Shown: positions 31,335 to 42,600, counted from the first letter of the stretch. The stretch is DNA of 64,000 bases from Trichobilharzia regenti (GCA_944472135.2 OX235270.1:145963632-146027631); one strand, 5' to 3'. Made by a program: numbers and translations. Notes: generated by a model from the letters alone, not told the origin.

Positions 31335-32590
31335 TATTTCCCTGGGTTCCTAGAAGAACAAGGGGCGTCAACAGCACATTTCCATTTCACCCTGTTCTCT
31401 GAAGTCCTTTTTAACTGGCTGCATGAATGGTCACAAACTTTCATCTCCTCATCAAACTTTCTCCTCCAAGTCCCCCATGGAAAACCGACTCAGCGTTCTC
31501 CATTCAAGTTCCGTTCGGGAGGCGGTGTGGAACACGATGTCACTCAACGATCTCCCCAACAATGTGTCTGATCCACCCCTATTTCCCTCTAAATATTTGT
31601 TGAGCAACACCTTCTTGGTTGATTCATTCCAAGAGTTTCCCCTTACTGATTCTTTGTCACAGGTCATTTCACCTTCAATATGGTGGAACCAGTGAAGACA
31701 ACTACTGATGAAAGCCTGCAGTTAGCTGGCTCTTCCAAATGCCTTCCGTGATGTGCAGTGCGAGTTTCTCACCCATATAGAACAACTCACTGATTTGACA
31801 TTGATGGATTTTGTTGTTTATACTGAGACGGAGTGTAGAGGATTTCCAACTGACCTCCGGAGTGATGAAGGACTGGCTCTCCTTTCCGATCATGGTTGGT
31901 TTTGACATCCTCATCTACCACGCCGTGGCCTGGTCTATAGCTGGAAGGATGTTGACCACATAATTGAAGGAATTGGCCTTCTTCCGTTGATAGTGATTGG
32001 TGCTGATTGTTGTTGTTTGTTATCTTCATCACCTCCGTCTTCTCCGTCATGTTCACATGAAGTCCTGTCCTTGCTGCCAGCCTCCTCTGCCAACTTGTTA
32101 ACTTTCGCCTGTGAATCTTCGAGTTTGAGCGACATTACACACAAATCGTCCGTGTAGTCTAGATCATCTGGAGTCTTCTTATCGGTCTGACGTTTTTCAC
32201 TCACTCTCACTCCCAATGCGCAGTCTGACGCACGATCCAGTCAGTCCACCAAAACTAAGAATATCATCCATCGTTGGTTATAATAGGCAGCTAGCCAGCT
32301 TGTCTTACTCCTGTATTCGCACTTCAAAGGCAGGCGTCACTGAGTTTTCCGTTGTTGATCACCTGACACTTGGCATTATCACACAGTCAGCTGTTGATTG
32401 GGGTTGAGATGAAAACTTTGGCGCTGCACGCCATAGTGTTGGTTGCTTCTCGGTCAACACTGTCTGATGAAGGCCATTTTGAAGTTGATGAAGTTGAGGT
32501 GGAGACACGTTTGACTGCCATTCTATGCACTTTTCGGTGATGATGTGTAGATTTGCTATTTGACTCAACATTGACATTTCATTTTTGTGA
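31335..32590 (-). mobile_element. RTE-2-type LINE, 3' portion (minus)
   Basis: Minus strand: NLHIITEKCIEWQSNVS near 32575, broken RT, LDYTDDLCVMSLKLED (catalytic YADD reads YTDD) at 32160-32130, then C-terminal peptides, ending in GTTCTTCTAGGAACCCAGGG near 31345 and an AATAGTAAT tail. Segment 31690-32325 appears identical to 46150-46790 on the other strand although the flanks have diverged. Confidence 0.82.
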
Positions 32591-32771
32591 AATTAACTGT
32601 AACACAGGTGGTTCCTCATGAAGTCCTAAGGTAATTTGTTTGGTTTTTTGCTTTATAAAACAGAGGTTGTTGGAACGAATGCCAATAGAACCCAAGAATT
32701 TATTCATTCTTTAAACGTGTTATTGAAATATTACGCTCTCTATCAACAAACACAGTGCCATTCTTTGTACG

Positions 32772-32950
32772 TCTGTGGCACCGTGGTTAGGACTCTCGCC
32801 TACCATGTACATGCCCCGGAGTTCGATCCCCTGCCGACGCACACCTGATATTAATGGTCAGCCTGAAAAACTGGGCTACCGATATCATAGGCTGAAAATT
32901 CCATACCTGCACCAAAAATACGGTGTGGAATCAGGCTATAATCAAAAGAA
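32772..32950 (+). mobile_element. tRNA-derived SINE T1
   Basis: Box A-like TGGCACCGTGGTTAGGAC and box B GAGTTCGATCCCC, then GCCGACGCACACCTGATATT, the T1 body and GTGTGGAATCAGGCTATAAT with an A-rich tail. The 5' acceptor arm is changed (GTCTGTGG). Confidence 0.82.
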
Positions 32951-33405
32951 AAAAATATGGAATATTTTATTCTCAGTCGATAAATTGCACATCAGGAAAC
33001 TGGATAAAACATGGAATGTATGGGCAATTTTGATTGGATAAAACGTGACCAAAATATGCACAAAATACAATGCTGAAAAGTTAATTTCTGCATGTTTCTC
33101 CACTTTCCCCATATTGTTAAAAGAAAAAATAACTACTCACCTAACTACCAAACTTTTACATATTTCATTCTCATGTTCCGCAGGTCAATTTAAAAAATAT
33201 CCAATATTTCCTCGCCTTACTCATGTTCACGGAAAAATTCACCGATTGGAGTTTGTTATATTCTGTGCTTAAGTGAACAAAATATTCTAATCGTTGTAGC
33301 TTCATGTTAGTGTCAGCGTTGCCCGTTTGGTTTTTTCAGAGTGTAATTTCGATGAATTAAAACATTTCATCGGTAGGATAGGTAGGAATGATTACCCAAG
33401 TGTAA
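32951..33405. other. Stretch without supported gene
   Basis: AT-rich; no family signature. Confidence 0.45.
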
Positions 33406-33409
33406 AAGC

Positions 33410-33900
33410 AATTCTATATTAGTTTGTTTAGTAGACGTATCGCACAGTGAGTGAAACAGTATTATTTACTGGATGGCAACGTTTTGAACAAAATTTATTG
33501 TGGTTCATAATCATATCAATTATAATCACACGACCTCTCTCCTATTTGTCGTTGTTGGGATAGTAGAATTTTCCAGATATCTGGGCTGACAGGTGTTGAA
33601 TCATTCCTATTACACGTGTTCTCTCAGTTGACTCGATAAACAAAGCTTCTGTTATCCATGTCTCCCTCCATTCACCCTGTGACATTAGATTTTAAAACTG
33701 TCATCTTATTCCACCCATTCTATTGTACGGTTGTGTGTAATTGAATGTGGTGAGTGGTATAGCTAAAATATTCTCTAGATTTCTTATCTTATTTGGGTCA
33801 ACTAATCTAGATTTGGGTAGGTTTTTATGTTCGGCTAATCTGACTGCCCCTGTTCTACTACTTTGACCTGACAATCATTCCAGCAGGGTATTAAATAAAC
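33410..33900 (-). mobile_element. Penelope-like element A, 3' portion (minus, solo)
   Basis: Minus strand has the terminal GTTTCACTCACTGTGCGATAC block, TTCAAAACGTTGCCATCCAG, the DIWKILLSQQRQ region and pieces of the GIY-YIG domain (TLLE.LS.SK, TGAVRLAEHKNLPKSRLVD near 33850). No partner arm seen. Frames broken. Confidence 0.75.
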
Positions 33901-34320
33901 TACAATTGCTCTAATTGCTTAGTTACATAAAACTCTCATTTCTCTGGGGTTTTTTTACCCCGAAGTTTTGGAAATTATTGCAATCCCTTTACTTTCGAAC
34001 ACTAAACCTGTGGATATAATATGGTTGACTACTAATACCTATAACAAACTGTTTGACATTTTGTGACCTTTTAACAATAACTCATATCTGTAACTGTATA
34101 TATTGTTGAATTTATATGTTCAAGTTGGTCATAGACTCAGTGAGTCTATGATTTTGGTATCATTTTAGTTAACTATGCTTAACTGTATTGTATATTCTTT
34201 TATTGTTGTTGTCACCTGTTGCCTTTCCTGTTATGAACTATTTTGCTTTTGCTGGTGTTGTTCTGATTGTTTTATTCCTTGGTCGCTTCTCTTTAAACTT
34301 TATCTTAATGCAACAATTCC
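33901..34320. other. Stretch without supported gene
   Basis: T-rich; ends in a pyrimidine tract and CTCAG directly before RTE-2 sequence. No gene seen. Confidence 0.45.
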
Positions 34321-34324
34321 TTTC

Positions 34325-34725
34325 TCAGGCGTGAGGCTAGCAACCCCACCCTGTAAACAAAATTGCTACAGAAACTTCAGCACGATGAACCTCTCTGCAC
34401 CAAAAGAAAAAGTTTGTGTGGGGAGATGGAACATCCGAATCATGTACGAGATTGTCAAAGCTGCCCAGATCGCAAACGAGATAAAAAGATACGGAATCCG
34501 AGTACTGGGAATGTGTGAAAGCAGATGGAACGTGAGTGGACTCACCAAATTGTCAACGGATGAGTCAGTGATCTACTCCGACCACCCAGAAGATAACCAC
34601 ACGCACACCGAGGGCATGACTATAATGATGTCACCAACGGCAACAAAGGCCCTGATGCAATGGGAGGCGACTTCGTCCAGGATAACGACCGCCAGATTTA
34701 ACTCCAAAGGAAGGAAAGTGTCCAC
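34325..34725 (+). mobile_element. RTE-2 endonuclease fragment, 3'-truncated
   Basis: Starts in RTE-2 5' UTR (GCGTGAGGCTAGCAACCCCA, AATTGCTACAGAAACTTCAG), then a frame from ATG 34384 encodes GRWNIRIMYEIVKAAQIANE, LGMCESRWNVSG, NHTHTEGMTIMMSPTATKAL and ARFNSKGRKV, then a stop at 34727. It therefore has the start of the endonuclease but none of the RT or the 3' tail. LINE copies normally lose their 5' end, so this is an atypical remnant. Confidence 0.78.
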
Positions 34726-34989
34726 TTAGGAGATCAGAGAATATTGTAAAAGATTCACTATATTTCTGATATTAATATTGTGTTAACACATTTGTTTTTG
34801 TAAGAATAAAGTTATACCTCCTATCTAGAATACTCTTTTGTATTGGATTAATACTATCCAAGTGTGAAATATGCATCTGAAATTTCCGCCCTGCTGTCTT
34901 TGAATAAACAACAGATATTAGTTATTGTCTACTTTCGAAGTATTCAGTAGTGTAACTGAATTGATTGATTAGTGTCTAATAATGAAACA

Positions 34990-35240
34990 GAGTGGAATTT
35001 CATCATGATCCAAGCATCACTGGCCAAATTCATGGGATGACCGTTGGATCGGGTTGGGTCCCAGTGGGTACTTGATGCTCTACGAGCTATCTCACCTTGT
35101 AACCAGGAGTTCCTGGGCACCAACCATGGAGGTGGGTGCGTACTACTGAAGAGCCCCAAACTAGTCTGACGAAACAGCTGTCCAGTGCTCACTGCTGGTT
35201 CTCTAACTAATGTCGGCTCATGATGAAATCCTCAAATCAA
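34990..35240 (+). mobile_element. H2 SINE with hammerhead, plus copy with inverted ends
   Basis: Left end GGAATTTCATCATGATCCAA (34992) is inverted relative to the right end GGCTCATGATGAAATCC (35215-35231). Between them: head GGGTCCCAGTGGGTACTTGA, hammerhead, and tail GGTTCTCTAACTAATGTCGG. Same architecture as 24.75 kb. Confidence 0.72.
35139..35190 (+). ncRNA. Hammerhead ribozyme motif, H2 type
   Basis: CTGAAGA at 35146-35152 and GACGAAAC at 35168-35175. Stem III ACAGCTGT and cleavage C35182 are intact. Stem I GTACTA pairs with CAGTGC at five of six positions, one a wobble. Stem II (GCCC...GTCTGAC) is poorly paired, so activity is doubtful. Confidence 0.65.
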
Positions 35241-35244
35241 TTAA

Positions 35245-35565
35245 TCCTTATAAAGTGGTAACAGTAATTTCTTCATTTGTATACCCATACAGATTTTGGG
35301 AGTGATGCACGCCATTTAATGTATTTAGGAAGATCTGAATATATATGAAAACCCAAAAGGAGCCATTCAGCGAGGAGACCCTTTTATTGAACTGTGTAAT
35401 CGTATATATATATACTCACAATAAGGTAATAACTGTGACAAGATAACGTTGCAAAAATTATACTGAGCTAATAGATCAAGGTGAGAGATGAAGTATTACT
35501 GGAAGTTGTTCATAGTGAAAGTGGGTAGATTTATTGGCTGCCATCTAGCAGTAAAATTCACATTC
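35245..35565. other. Spacer or PLE 5' flank
   Basis: Contains CCATTCAGCGAGGAGACCCT (35362), akin to the repeat at 9.66 kb, and a TA run at 35405-35415. No gene. Confidence 0.4.
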
Positions 35566-35569
35566 TAAA

Positions 35570-37720
35570 TGGAGAACGAGTCTGGCATTCGTTTCTTCGA
35601 TGTGAACTTATCAAGAAGTACCGGTGAAAAAACTACTTGAAAAAAGGATTAAATTTCAATGTAACAGTTAGTGAATTAAAACCAGAGGACGTCATTCCTA
35701 ACATAGAAGTAGCACTGAGTTCAACAGATAAGACGACAGCAGAAGAGGTTTGAGCACGATGTGCATTAACCCTGAAAAATCAAAAGAAAACTAAATCGAA
35801 CTTAACAAAATCGAAAAACGTTGTCATCGCAAAAGCTGACAAAGGAAACCCTACAGTAGTCTTGGATAAATCTGACTATATCAAGAAAGTCAGTCACTGA
35901 ACATACGTAGACGGGTCCGTATGAGGAAATTAAGAAGCCTGTAGATACATTAATAAATGAGGTTAGGAAATCTACAGCGGAATTAATACGCAGGATGAAG
36001 CTGTCACTGAGTGAGTCCAAATGGTTTAATTTAATGCCTAAAACTAATAATGCTGAAAGAATGTATGGTACTATTAAAATGCATAAACCAGGTTACCCTA
36101 TACGACCAATAGTAGATATCAGAAATACCCCTAATTATGAATTAGCAAAACACTTAGCTCTAATATTATGCTCCTTTAGAAATCGTTCAAACTCTGGACT
36201 AGCTAACTAATTCATATGCGATGAAAAATAATCTAAATGACATTCAACCAGAGAATGATGAAACAATGGTTAGTTTTGAGATATCTATTCCTTACACCCG
36301 CCTTAGAAGCAGTTAAGAGAGAACTAACTGCGGATCCTGAGCTCACTCACTCATAGGACGAAGCTGCCCATTGAGGAAATTATTTTAGGAATTCAGTTAT
36401 GCCTCACATCCACCATATTTAAATTCTTAGGTAATAAAATATATAGACGAACAGAAGGTGTAGCAATGGGATGGATCACCAATATCCCTTATCTTAGCAG
36501 ACATAATAATGAACAGCTGGGAAAATAGTGCTCTTAATACATTTACTCCTACTCCATAGATATGGTGAAGATATGTGGATGACACTTTCACACACAGTGT
36601 TAAAAACAGAACATATCTCTAGCTTCTTGACACACATAAACTCACTAATAGAGGGAATAAAATTCACATTTGAATCAGTAGATGAACGAGGAGAATTAGC
36701 TGTGATGTTAGATTGTAAAATAAGACGAATAGAAGAAGGTAAACTACACACTAGTGTGTACAGAAAACCAACTCATTCTAATAGATACTTAGACTTTAAT
36801 TCATCTCATCCGTTATCCGTCCGTGAAAACAGGCTTAGTTAAGTGTTTAACAAACTGAGCAGTAGCATTAAGTATTACAAGAAAATATCTAAATGACGAA
36901 ATGAAACAGATAGAAGAGGCGTTGGTGTTACATAACCAACTATCCTATAAAATTTATTCAGAAGATGAGAAAAAGTCAGAAGAATAATAAAAATATTGCT
37001 GAAACTTATAATGATATTATGAATAAGAGAGAATATAAGGCATCTACTTTTATACCATATAAGGAGGGAGGAGACATCTGAGACGCTACGTAGGATTCTT
37101 AATAATGGAGGGATTAAAGTGGCATTTAAACCTACAAACTCACTCAGGAAAGGACAAGCTCTGTGGGTTAAAGGACCCTGTCGGTTGACCCAATGAGACA
37201 AAATAATATAATTTACAAATTACCCTACAATGACTGTGAGTAAGGTCAACTACATAGGTCAGTCAAACACTAGTGGATCAGGAGTAGTTAGATTGCCTGA
37301 ACATAAGAATTCAGCTAAGGTAAGAATGGTTGACCGCGAGAAGATAAGTAATTTAGAAAAATGCACTCAGCGACTGCTCTGCATGCATTATCTCACAACA
37401 GTACAATGGGGTGGGTGGGAGAGAGTCAAAATCCTAGAAAATAATAAAGGTAGATGGAGAGAGAGACTGATTCAAATCAAATACCAGAGATATGGGACAC
37501 ATCATTACCAGTCAAATCACAGGATAATAGTAATAATAATAACTGATATAAGTATAAAACTTGGATACTGAAGTAGAGTGCTCGAAACGCGGTCATCAGT
37601 AAATATTAATGTATAACGACACTGTGTGATTTATCAAAATAAAGTCTTATCCACATTGGAGTTATACTCAACCCCAGTGTCCAAGTTTTATACTTAAATC
37701 AATAGGACCAATGGAACTCT
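35570..37720 (+). mobile_element. Penelope-like element A-prime, most complete PLE copy, decayed
   Basis: Blocks in order: LKKGLNFNVTVSELKPEDVI (35640), VVIAKADKGNPTVVLDKSDY (35820), GTIKMHKPGYPIRPIVDIRN (36065-36125), GVAMG (36460), RYVDDTF in a shifted frame (36557), LDCKIRRIEEGKLHTSVYRK then PTHSNRYLDF (36710), then KPTNSL and a decayed GIY-YIG (VNYIGQSNTSGSGVVRLPEH, 37245). It ends with CAGTGTCCAAGTTTTATACTT near 37675-37697. Many stops and frameshifts. From about 36230 it parallels 53155-54880. Confidence 0.85.
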
Positions 37721-37854
37721 GAAGAGATCGATTCATTGAAAGCTGTCATGGAATGGCCAACTGACTAATTTCCACATCTGGGTACCTATTGGTTGAAAAC
37801 GAAACCTGATCCGGTAGCTTGCCACTCGCACTTGGCACACATGTAGTCCTGATG

Positions 37855-38320
37855 TTATGAAGGAAAAGTTAAATCTTCTAAGGAAAATCCTAATAGAAAA
37901 TGGATTTCCACCATGTTTTATAGACAAGGACATTCAGTCAAAACCAAGCCTTAAAGGAATTATATCACAGTCCTTGAAAAGGACATTCCCTGCTGCATCT
38001 TTGAGAAGAGAATTTTCTAGTGGACCAATAGTGTTCAATTACCTGAAGGACAAGGTCCTGCAGTTGAACAATTTCATTCACAACTATCAACTCACCTTGT
38101 CTGATAGAGCTAGGTATATCAGTTGGCAGACTCGAGTTTCGTCCATGAAGCTGCAACAACACTATCTTGGATGTTTACGAAGAGGTGGAAGTGGAGCTAT
38201 ATGAAGCGCTATTATTACGTATCCAACTCATCTGCATTACTGAAGCTTTCACCATCGGAATAAAAAGGTCAGATCTCTGTATACAGGAAAAGTTTGTTCA
38301 ACCCTTCGAACTCTCCTGGT
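37855..38320 (+). mobile_element. Penelope-like element E, C-terminal fragment
   Basis: The frame 37857-38204 encodes KLNLLRKILIENGFPPCFID, SLKRTFPAASLRREFSSG and VFNYLKDKVLQLNNFIHNYQ, the connector that precedes GIY-YIG in PLEs. It then jumps to a C-terminal AFTIGIKRSDLCIQEKFVQP. The GIY-YIG core between appears deleted. Confidence 0.72.
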
Positions 38321-39091
38321 GTTAATCTGTCCATCCTAAAGTATAATAATTCACATTCATACTTTGACCCTATTCATTTTTCGTTTTGTTTATTCAGTTT
38401 GTATATCCTTCCTTTATTTTGAACAATTTCCAGTAGTATCTTTACTGTCGTATTTTCGTACAACTAACGCCTTACGCTCATCACTGGTGAAGGTTAAGGA
38501 TAAAACAGAACAAGAAAACCAGTAGAATTGCGTATACCAGATCAATTGTGGGGATTGTAACGCCACATATGTAGGAGAAACTTCCAGAGAGGTAAATATA
38601 AGAATGAAAGAGCATAAACAATGTCTAAAGGTGGTTCCAAAGACCTCTACCGACTTGAAGAAGCTAGAAAACAACTCATCGATAGAAACGGGACGCAAAA
38701 TCGACTTTAATAAGACTAAGGTTTTACAGAAAGGTTTTGGTTCGTATAAAGAAAGACTGACTGTAGAAGCCCTACATATGTGGGTGAATCCCAACAGTTT
38801 GCACAGACGTGAAGGTGTGATGTTAGCTGATGCATGGCAAATCCTGACTAATAAATAAAATTGGATATGCATTAACAACTAGTCACACTTGGTCAAATTC
38901 CCGATTGTCTACGCCTTCTTATGGAGACAATAACAAATGTTTTATGACTGTTCACCCACACAAACATACACACACCATTGTTTACTGCATATACACATAC
39001 ATTTTAACAAAAGTAGACTAATTTTGAAAGTCTCAGGTCAAATTTTGGTTACATTTCATACAATTTTTGTTTATGATACATTTTTTTATTA

Positions 39092-39265
39092 CAGCTTGAT
39101 TCCACACGGTATTTTCGGTACAGGTATGGAATTTTCAGCGTGTGATATCGGTAGCCTAAATTTTGCAGGCCGACTATAGATATCAGGTGTGCGTCAGCAG
39201 GGGCTCGAACCTCGGACCATGTGCCTGGTCGGCGAGAGTCCTAACCACTGTGCCACCGACGCCTA
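39092..39265 (-). mobile_element. tRNA-derived SINE T1, minus copy
   Basis: Minus strand GCGTCGGTGGCACAGTGGTT (box A), GAGGTTCGAGCCCC (box B), then TGACGCACACCTGATATC and the T1 body to TGTGGAATCAAGCTGTAATA. Confidence 0.84.
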
Positions 39266-39349
39266 TTCCATGACTCATGATTGGACAAAGTTTCAAAAAC
39301 AAGAGATGTTATATTTATATATAAACCTCTGTTATGTTAATTTCGACTA

Positions 39350-39402
39350 AATTCCCTGAAGAAGTTCCGACCAGGTTGCCGAACACAGGAAACGTTGGAA
39401 TT
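39350..39402 (+). ncRNA. Hammerhead-like motif downstream of a PLE
   Basis: Stem I AATTCC (39350-39355) pairs perfectly with GGAATT (39397-39402). Core CTGAAGA (39356-39362) and GAAA (39389-39392) are intact. Stem III is minimal (A-CG-T) with a GTT cleavage triplet ending at 39396. Stem II contains GTTC/GAAC but an extra ACAG separates it from GAAA, suggesting a small insertion in this copy. Hammerheads with minimal stem III in the ends of PLEs are established. Confidence 0.62.
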
Positions 39403-39420
39403 AATCATTAATTTTATAAA

Positions 39421-39965
39421 TGTCTACTTGTCACTCGGCGCTCAATTATTTTGCAGTTATCTGGTCAACTCTTGATCACAGTTCATATGAACCTCTACTG
39501 TCACTTCAATTTAATTAATTCAGTATAATTTTTTTAAATTTTGTCTTGGCTTGTTGTGTAATGTTTCAATTGCTTTATGTCTTATCATTTCTACAACCCA
39601 GTTAGAGATCTATACATTTCATGAAATATTTTACAAAGTAGACAACCAGTTATTCTTATCCCAATTCACATTATTATTAATAAAAGTCATATATATATGG
39701 GACTGTAGAGCCTGTTGATTATTTTATTGATAAGCAACTGTTTGCTGAATCACTTGTTTTGACTTTCTGTATGACGCAATGGGAATTTCCTATGAGCTAT
39801 CGGGGGAAAATCTATGCAGACTAACGCGTTATTCGCTTCAAGATTGTTTTAATGATGTCAAAATTTCTGTTAGTCTCCACTGTGTTATCTTACCCCATGA
39901 CGTCTGCTTTCAATACATATAAGGCGAGCTATCACCACTGTTTTCTACATAGATTTTTACGTTTG
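39421..39965. other. Spacer with dispersed repeat
   Basis: 39705-39830 is the inverted counterpart of the repeat at 9600-9790. Otherwise AT-rich, no gene. Confidence 0.45.
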
Positions 39966-39967
39966 GA

Positions 39968-42600
39968 TATTATTATTATTTCCTTTAATTTCTAGATGAA
40001 TATGAGGATTCAGCCCCTCGTCTCCATTACGTTCAGTTATCTGCCAAGGTTTTCACCTAGCTCCACGTCTACCCACATGCTTCCATCTCCTCCTCACATC
40101 AACTCCTCCATGTAAACCCACCCTCGTACTGACGACCAACTCACCGCCCGCTTCCCTTTCGGATGCCATTCGAGTGATGACCTAGCGTGTGATGTCAGTC
40201 ACTTGATGGTTTGTTTTCTCAGAGTATGGCCAATCCACCTCCATTTCTTTCTGCTTTCTTGTTGCACAGTCGGTTCCTGCTAGGTTGGTTCTCTCATTGC
40301 CAAAGATCCCACCCTGTTCCTGATCTTTTCTGGTCGGCCACCTGATATTGAGTGGTATTTAGCGAAGACAGCTGTTGATGAAGTTGTGTAGTTTGTTCGA
40401 AGTGGTCTTCGTGACGTGCTGGCCAAGTCTCTGATCCGTATGGTGAGTAGAACTGACTTCACATTGGAGTTGATAATCCGGATCTTATTTTCATTTGCAT
40501 TCTGAGCAGTGCTGTTGACCTCCACACAGACTTGAGAGAAATGAAAGCTTTGCTTGCCTTCCCGATCCTTGCTTTGATTATATCCTAGTCAGTTCCGTCC
40601 GCCTGTAGTTGAAACGATGCTTCCCAGATAGACAGGTAGGCAGGTAGGTAGGTAGGTAGGTAGGCAGGTAGGCAGGTAGGCAGGTAGGCAGGTAGGCAGG
40701 TAGGCAGGTAGGCAGGTAGGCAGGTAGGCAGGTAGGCAGGTAGGCAGGTAGGCAGGTAGGCAGGTAGGCAGGTAGGCAGGTAGGCAGGTAGGCAGGTAGG
40801 CAGGTAGGCAGGTAGGCAGGTAGGCAGGTAGGCAGGTAGGCAGGTAGGCAGGTAGGCAGGTAGGCAGGTAGGCAGGTAGGCAGGTAGGTAGGTAGGTAGG
40901 TAGGTAGGTAGGTAAGTAGGTAGGTAGGTAGGTAGGTAGGTAGGTAGGTAGGTAGGTAGGTAGGTAGGTAGGTAGGTAGGTAGGTAGGTAGGTAGGTAGG
41001 TAGGTAGGTAGGTAGGTAGGTAGGTAGGTAGGTAGGTAGGTAGGTAGGTAGGTAGGTAGGTAGGTAGGTAGGTAGGTAGGTAGGTAGGTAGGTAGGTAGG
41101 TAGGTAGGTAGGTAGGTAGGTAGGTAGGTAGGTAGGTAGGTAGGTAGGTAGGTAGGTAGGTAGGTAGGTAGGTAGGTAGGTAGGTAGGTAGGTAGGTAGG
41201 TAGGTAGGTAGGTAGGTAGGTAGGTAGGTAGGTAGGTAGGTAGGTAGGTAGGTAGGTAGGTAGGTAGGTAGGTAGGTAGGTAGGTAGGTAGGTAGGTAGG
41301 TAGGTAGGTAGGTAGGTAGGTAGGTAGGTAGGTAGGTAGGTAGGTAGGTAGGTAGGTAGGTAGGTAGGTAGGTAGGTAGGTAGGTAGGTAGGTAGGTAGG
41401 TAGGTAGGTAGGTAGGTAGGTAGGTAGGTAGGTAGGTAGGTAGGTAGGTAGGTAGGTAGGTAGGTAGGTAGGTAGGTAGGTAGGTAGGTAGGTAGGTAGG
41501 TAGGTAGGTAGGTAGGTAGGTAGGTAGGTAGGTAGGTAGGTAGGTAGGTAGGTAGGTAGGTAGGTAGGTAGGTAGGTAGGTAGGTAGGTAGGTAGGTAGG
41601 TAGGTAGGTAGGTAGGTAGGTAGGTAGGTAGGTAGGTAGGTAGGTAGGTAGGTAGGTAGGTAGGTAGGTAGGTAGGTAGGTAGGTAGGTAGGTAGGTAGG
41701 TAGGTAGGTAGGTAGGTAGGTAGGTAGGTAGGTAGGTAGGTAGGTAGGTAGGTAGGTAGGTAGGTAGGTAGGTAGGTAGGTAGGTAGGTAGGTAGGTAGG
41801 TAGGTAGGTAGGTAGGTAGGTAGGTAGGTAGGTAGGTAGGTAGGTAGGTAGGTAGGTAGGTAGGTAGGTAGGTAGGTAGGTAGGTAGGTAGGTAGGTAGG
41901 TAGGTAGGTAGGTAGGTAGGTAGGTAGGTAGGTAGGTAGGTAGGTAGGTAGGTAGGTAGGTAGGTAGGTAGGTAGGTAGGTAGGTAGGTAGGTAGGTAGG
42001 TAGGTAGGTAGGTAGGTAGGTAGGTAGGTAGGTAGGTAGGTAGGTAGGTAGGTAGGTAGGTAGGTAGGTAGGTAGGTAGGTAGGTAGGTAGGTAGGTAGG
42101 TAGGTAGGTAGGTAGGTAGGTAGGTAGGTAGGTAGGTAGGTAGGTAGGTAGGTAGGTAGGTAGGTAGGTAGGTAGGTAGGTAGGTAGGTAGGTAGGTAGG
42201 TAGGTAGGTAGGTAGGTAGGTAGGTAGGTAGGTAGGTAGGTAGGTAGGTAGGTAGGTAGGTAGGTAGGTAGGTAGGTAGGCAGGTAGGTAAGTGAAGGAG
42301 GTTGTTTCCTACAGATTTCTCACTTTTATGCTGGCTGATTTGTTGTCTGTTGTTGTTATTGCTGGTGTTGCTGTCAGTTTTGGCCAGGAATCTTGATCAC
42401 CGCAACTGTTTTTTCTATGTTCACCTGAAGTTCTATCTTCTCCGGAAGCTTCTTCTGCCTATTTGTTACTGCTTTTCACTTGCATATCTTCTAGTTTGTG
42501 GGGAATCAGATATATATCATCGGCGAAGTCTAGATCATCCGATTCTTCACAAAATACTGCTGTTCTTGCTTTGTTCAAGTCCATCTAAAGTGAATAAATG
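39968..42600 (-). mobile_element. RTE-2-type LINE 3' portion, split by a giant tetranucleotide array
   Basis: 3' part 39968-40630 and 5' part 42291-42600 form one minus-strand copy: tail at 39985-40010, C-terminal VKMEVDWPYSEKTNHQV-type peptides, VEVNSTAQNANENKIRIIN near 40520, then (beyond the array) LLDFADDIYLIPHKLEDMQ near 42530 with FADD. The array sits where the 50.14-kb sister has only about 45 bp of the same repeat. Broken frames. Confidence 0.83.
40632..42290. repeat. (GGTA)n tetranucleotide array, about 1.66 kb
   Basis: Pure tandem GGTA for most of its length, about 415 units. The left 260 bp alternates GGCA and GGTA units (an 8-bp higher-order period), with one AGTA variant near 40913 and one CAGG near 42281. 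It lies inside an RTE-2 copy. Confidence 0.98.

Larger units (their letters stand above)
38525..39420 (+). mobile_element. Penelope-like element F, GIY-YIG end with hammerhead-like 3' region
   Basis: From 38528 the frame reads VYQINCGDCNATYVGETSRE then VNIRMKEHKQ: Tyr-Val-Gly, Arg and Glu-His of the GIY-YIG nuclease after the usual Cys pair. It continues to a stop at 38856-38858 (ADAWQILTNK, the PLE C-terminal motif). The 3' region holds an inserted T1 SINE (39092-39265) and a hammerhead-like motif at 39350. 5'-truncated; no RT. Confidence 0.78.

Noticed and set aside
40632..42290. Telomeric repeat or CRISPR-like array
   Set aside because: The unit is GGTA, not TTAGGG, there are no spacers, and the array sits inside a LINE copy whose sister has a short version.
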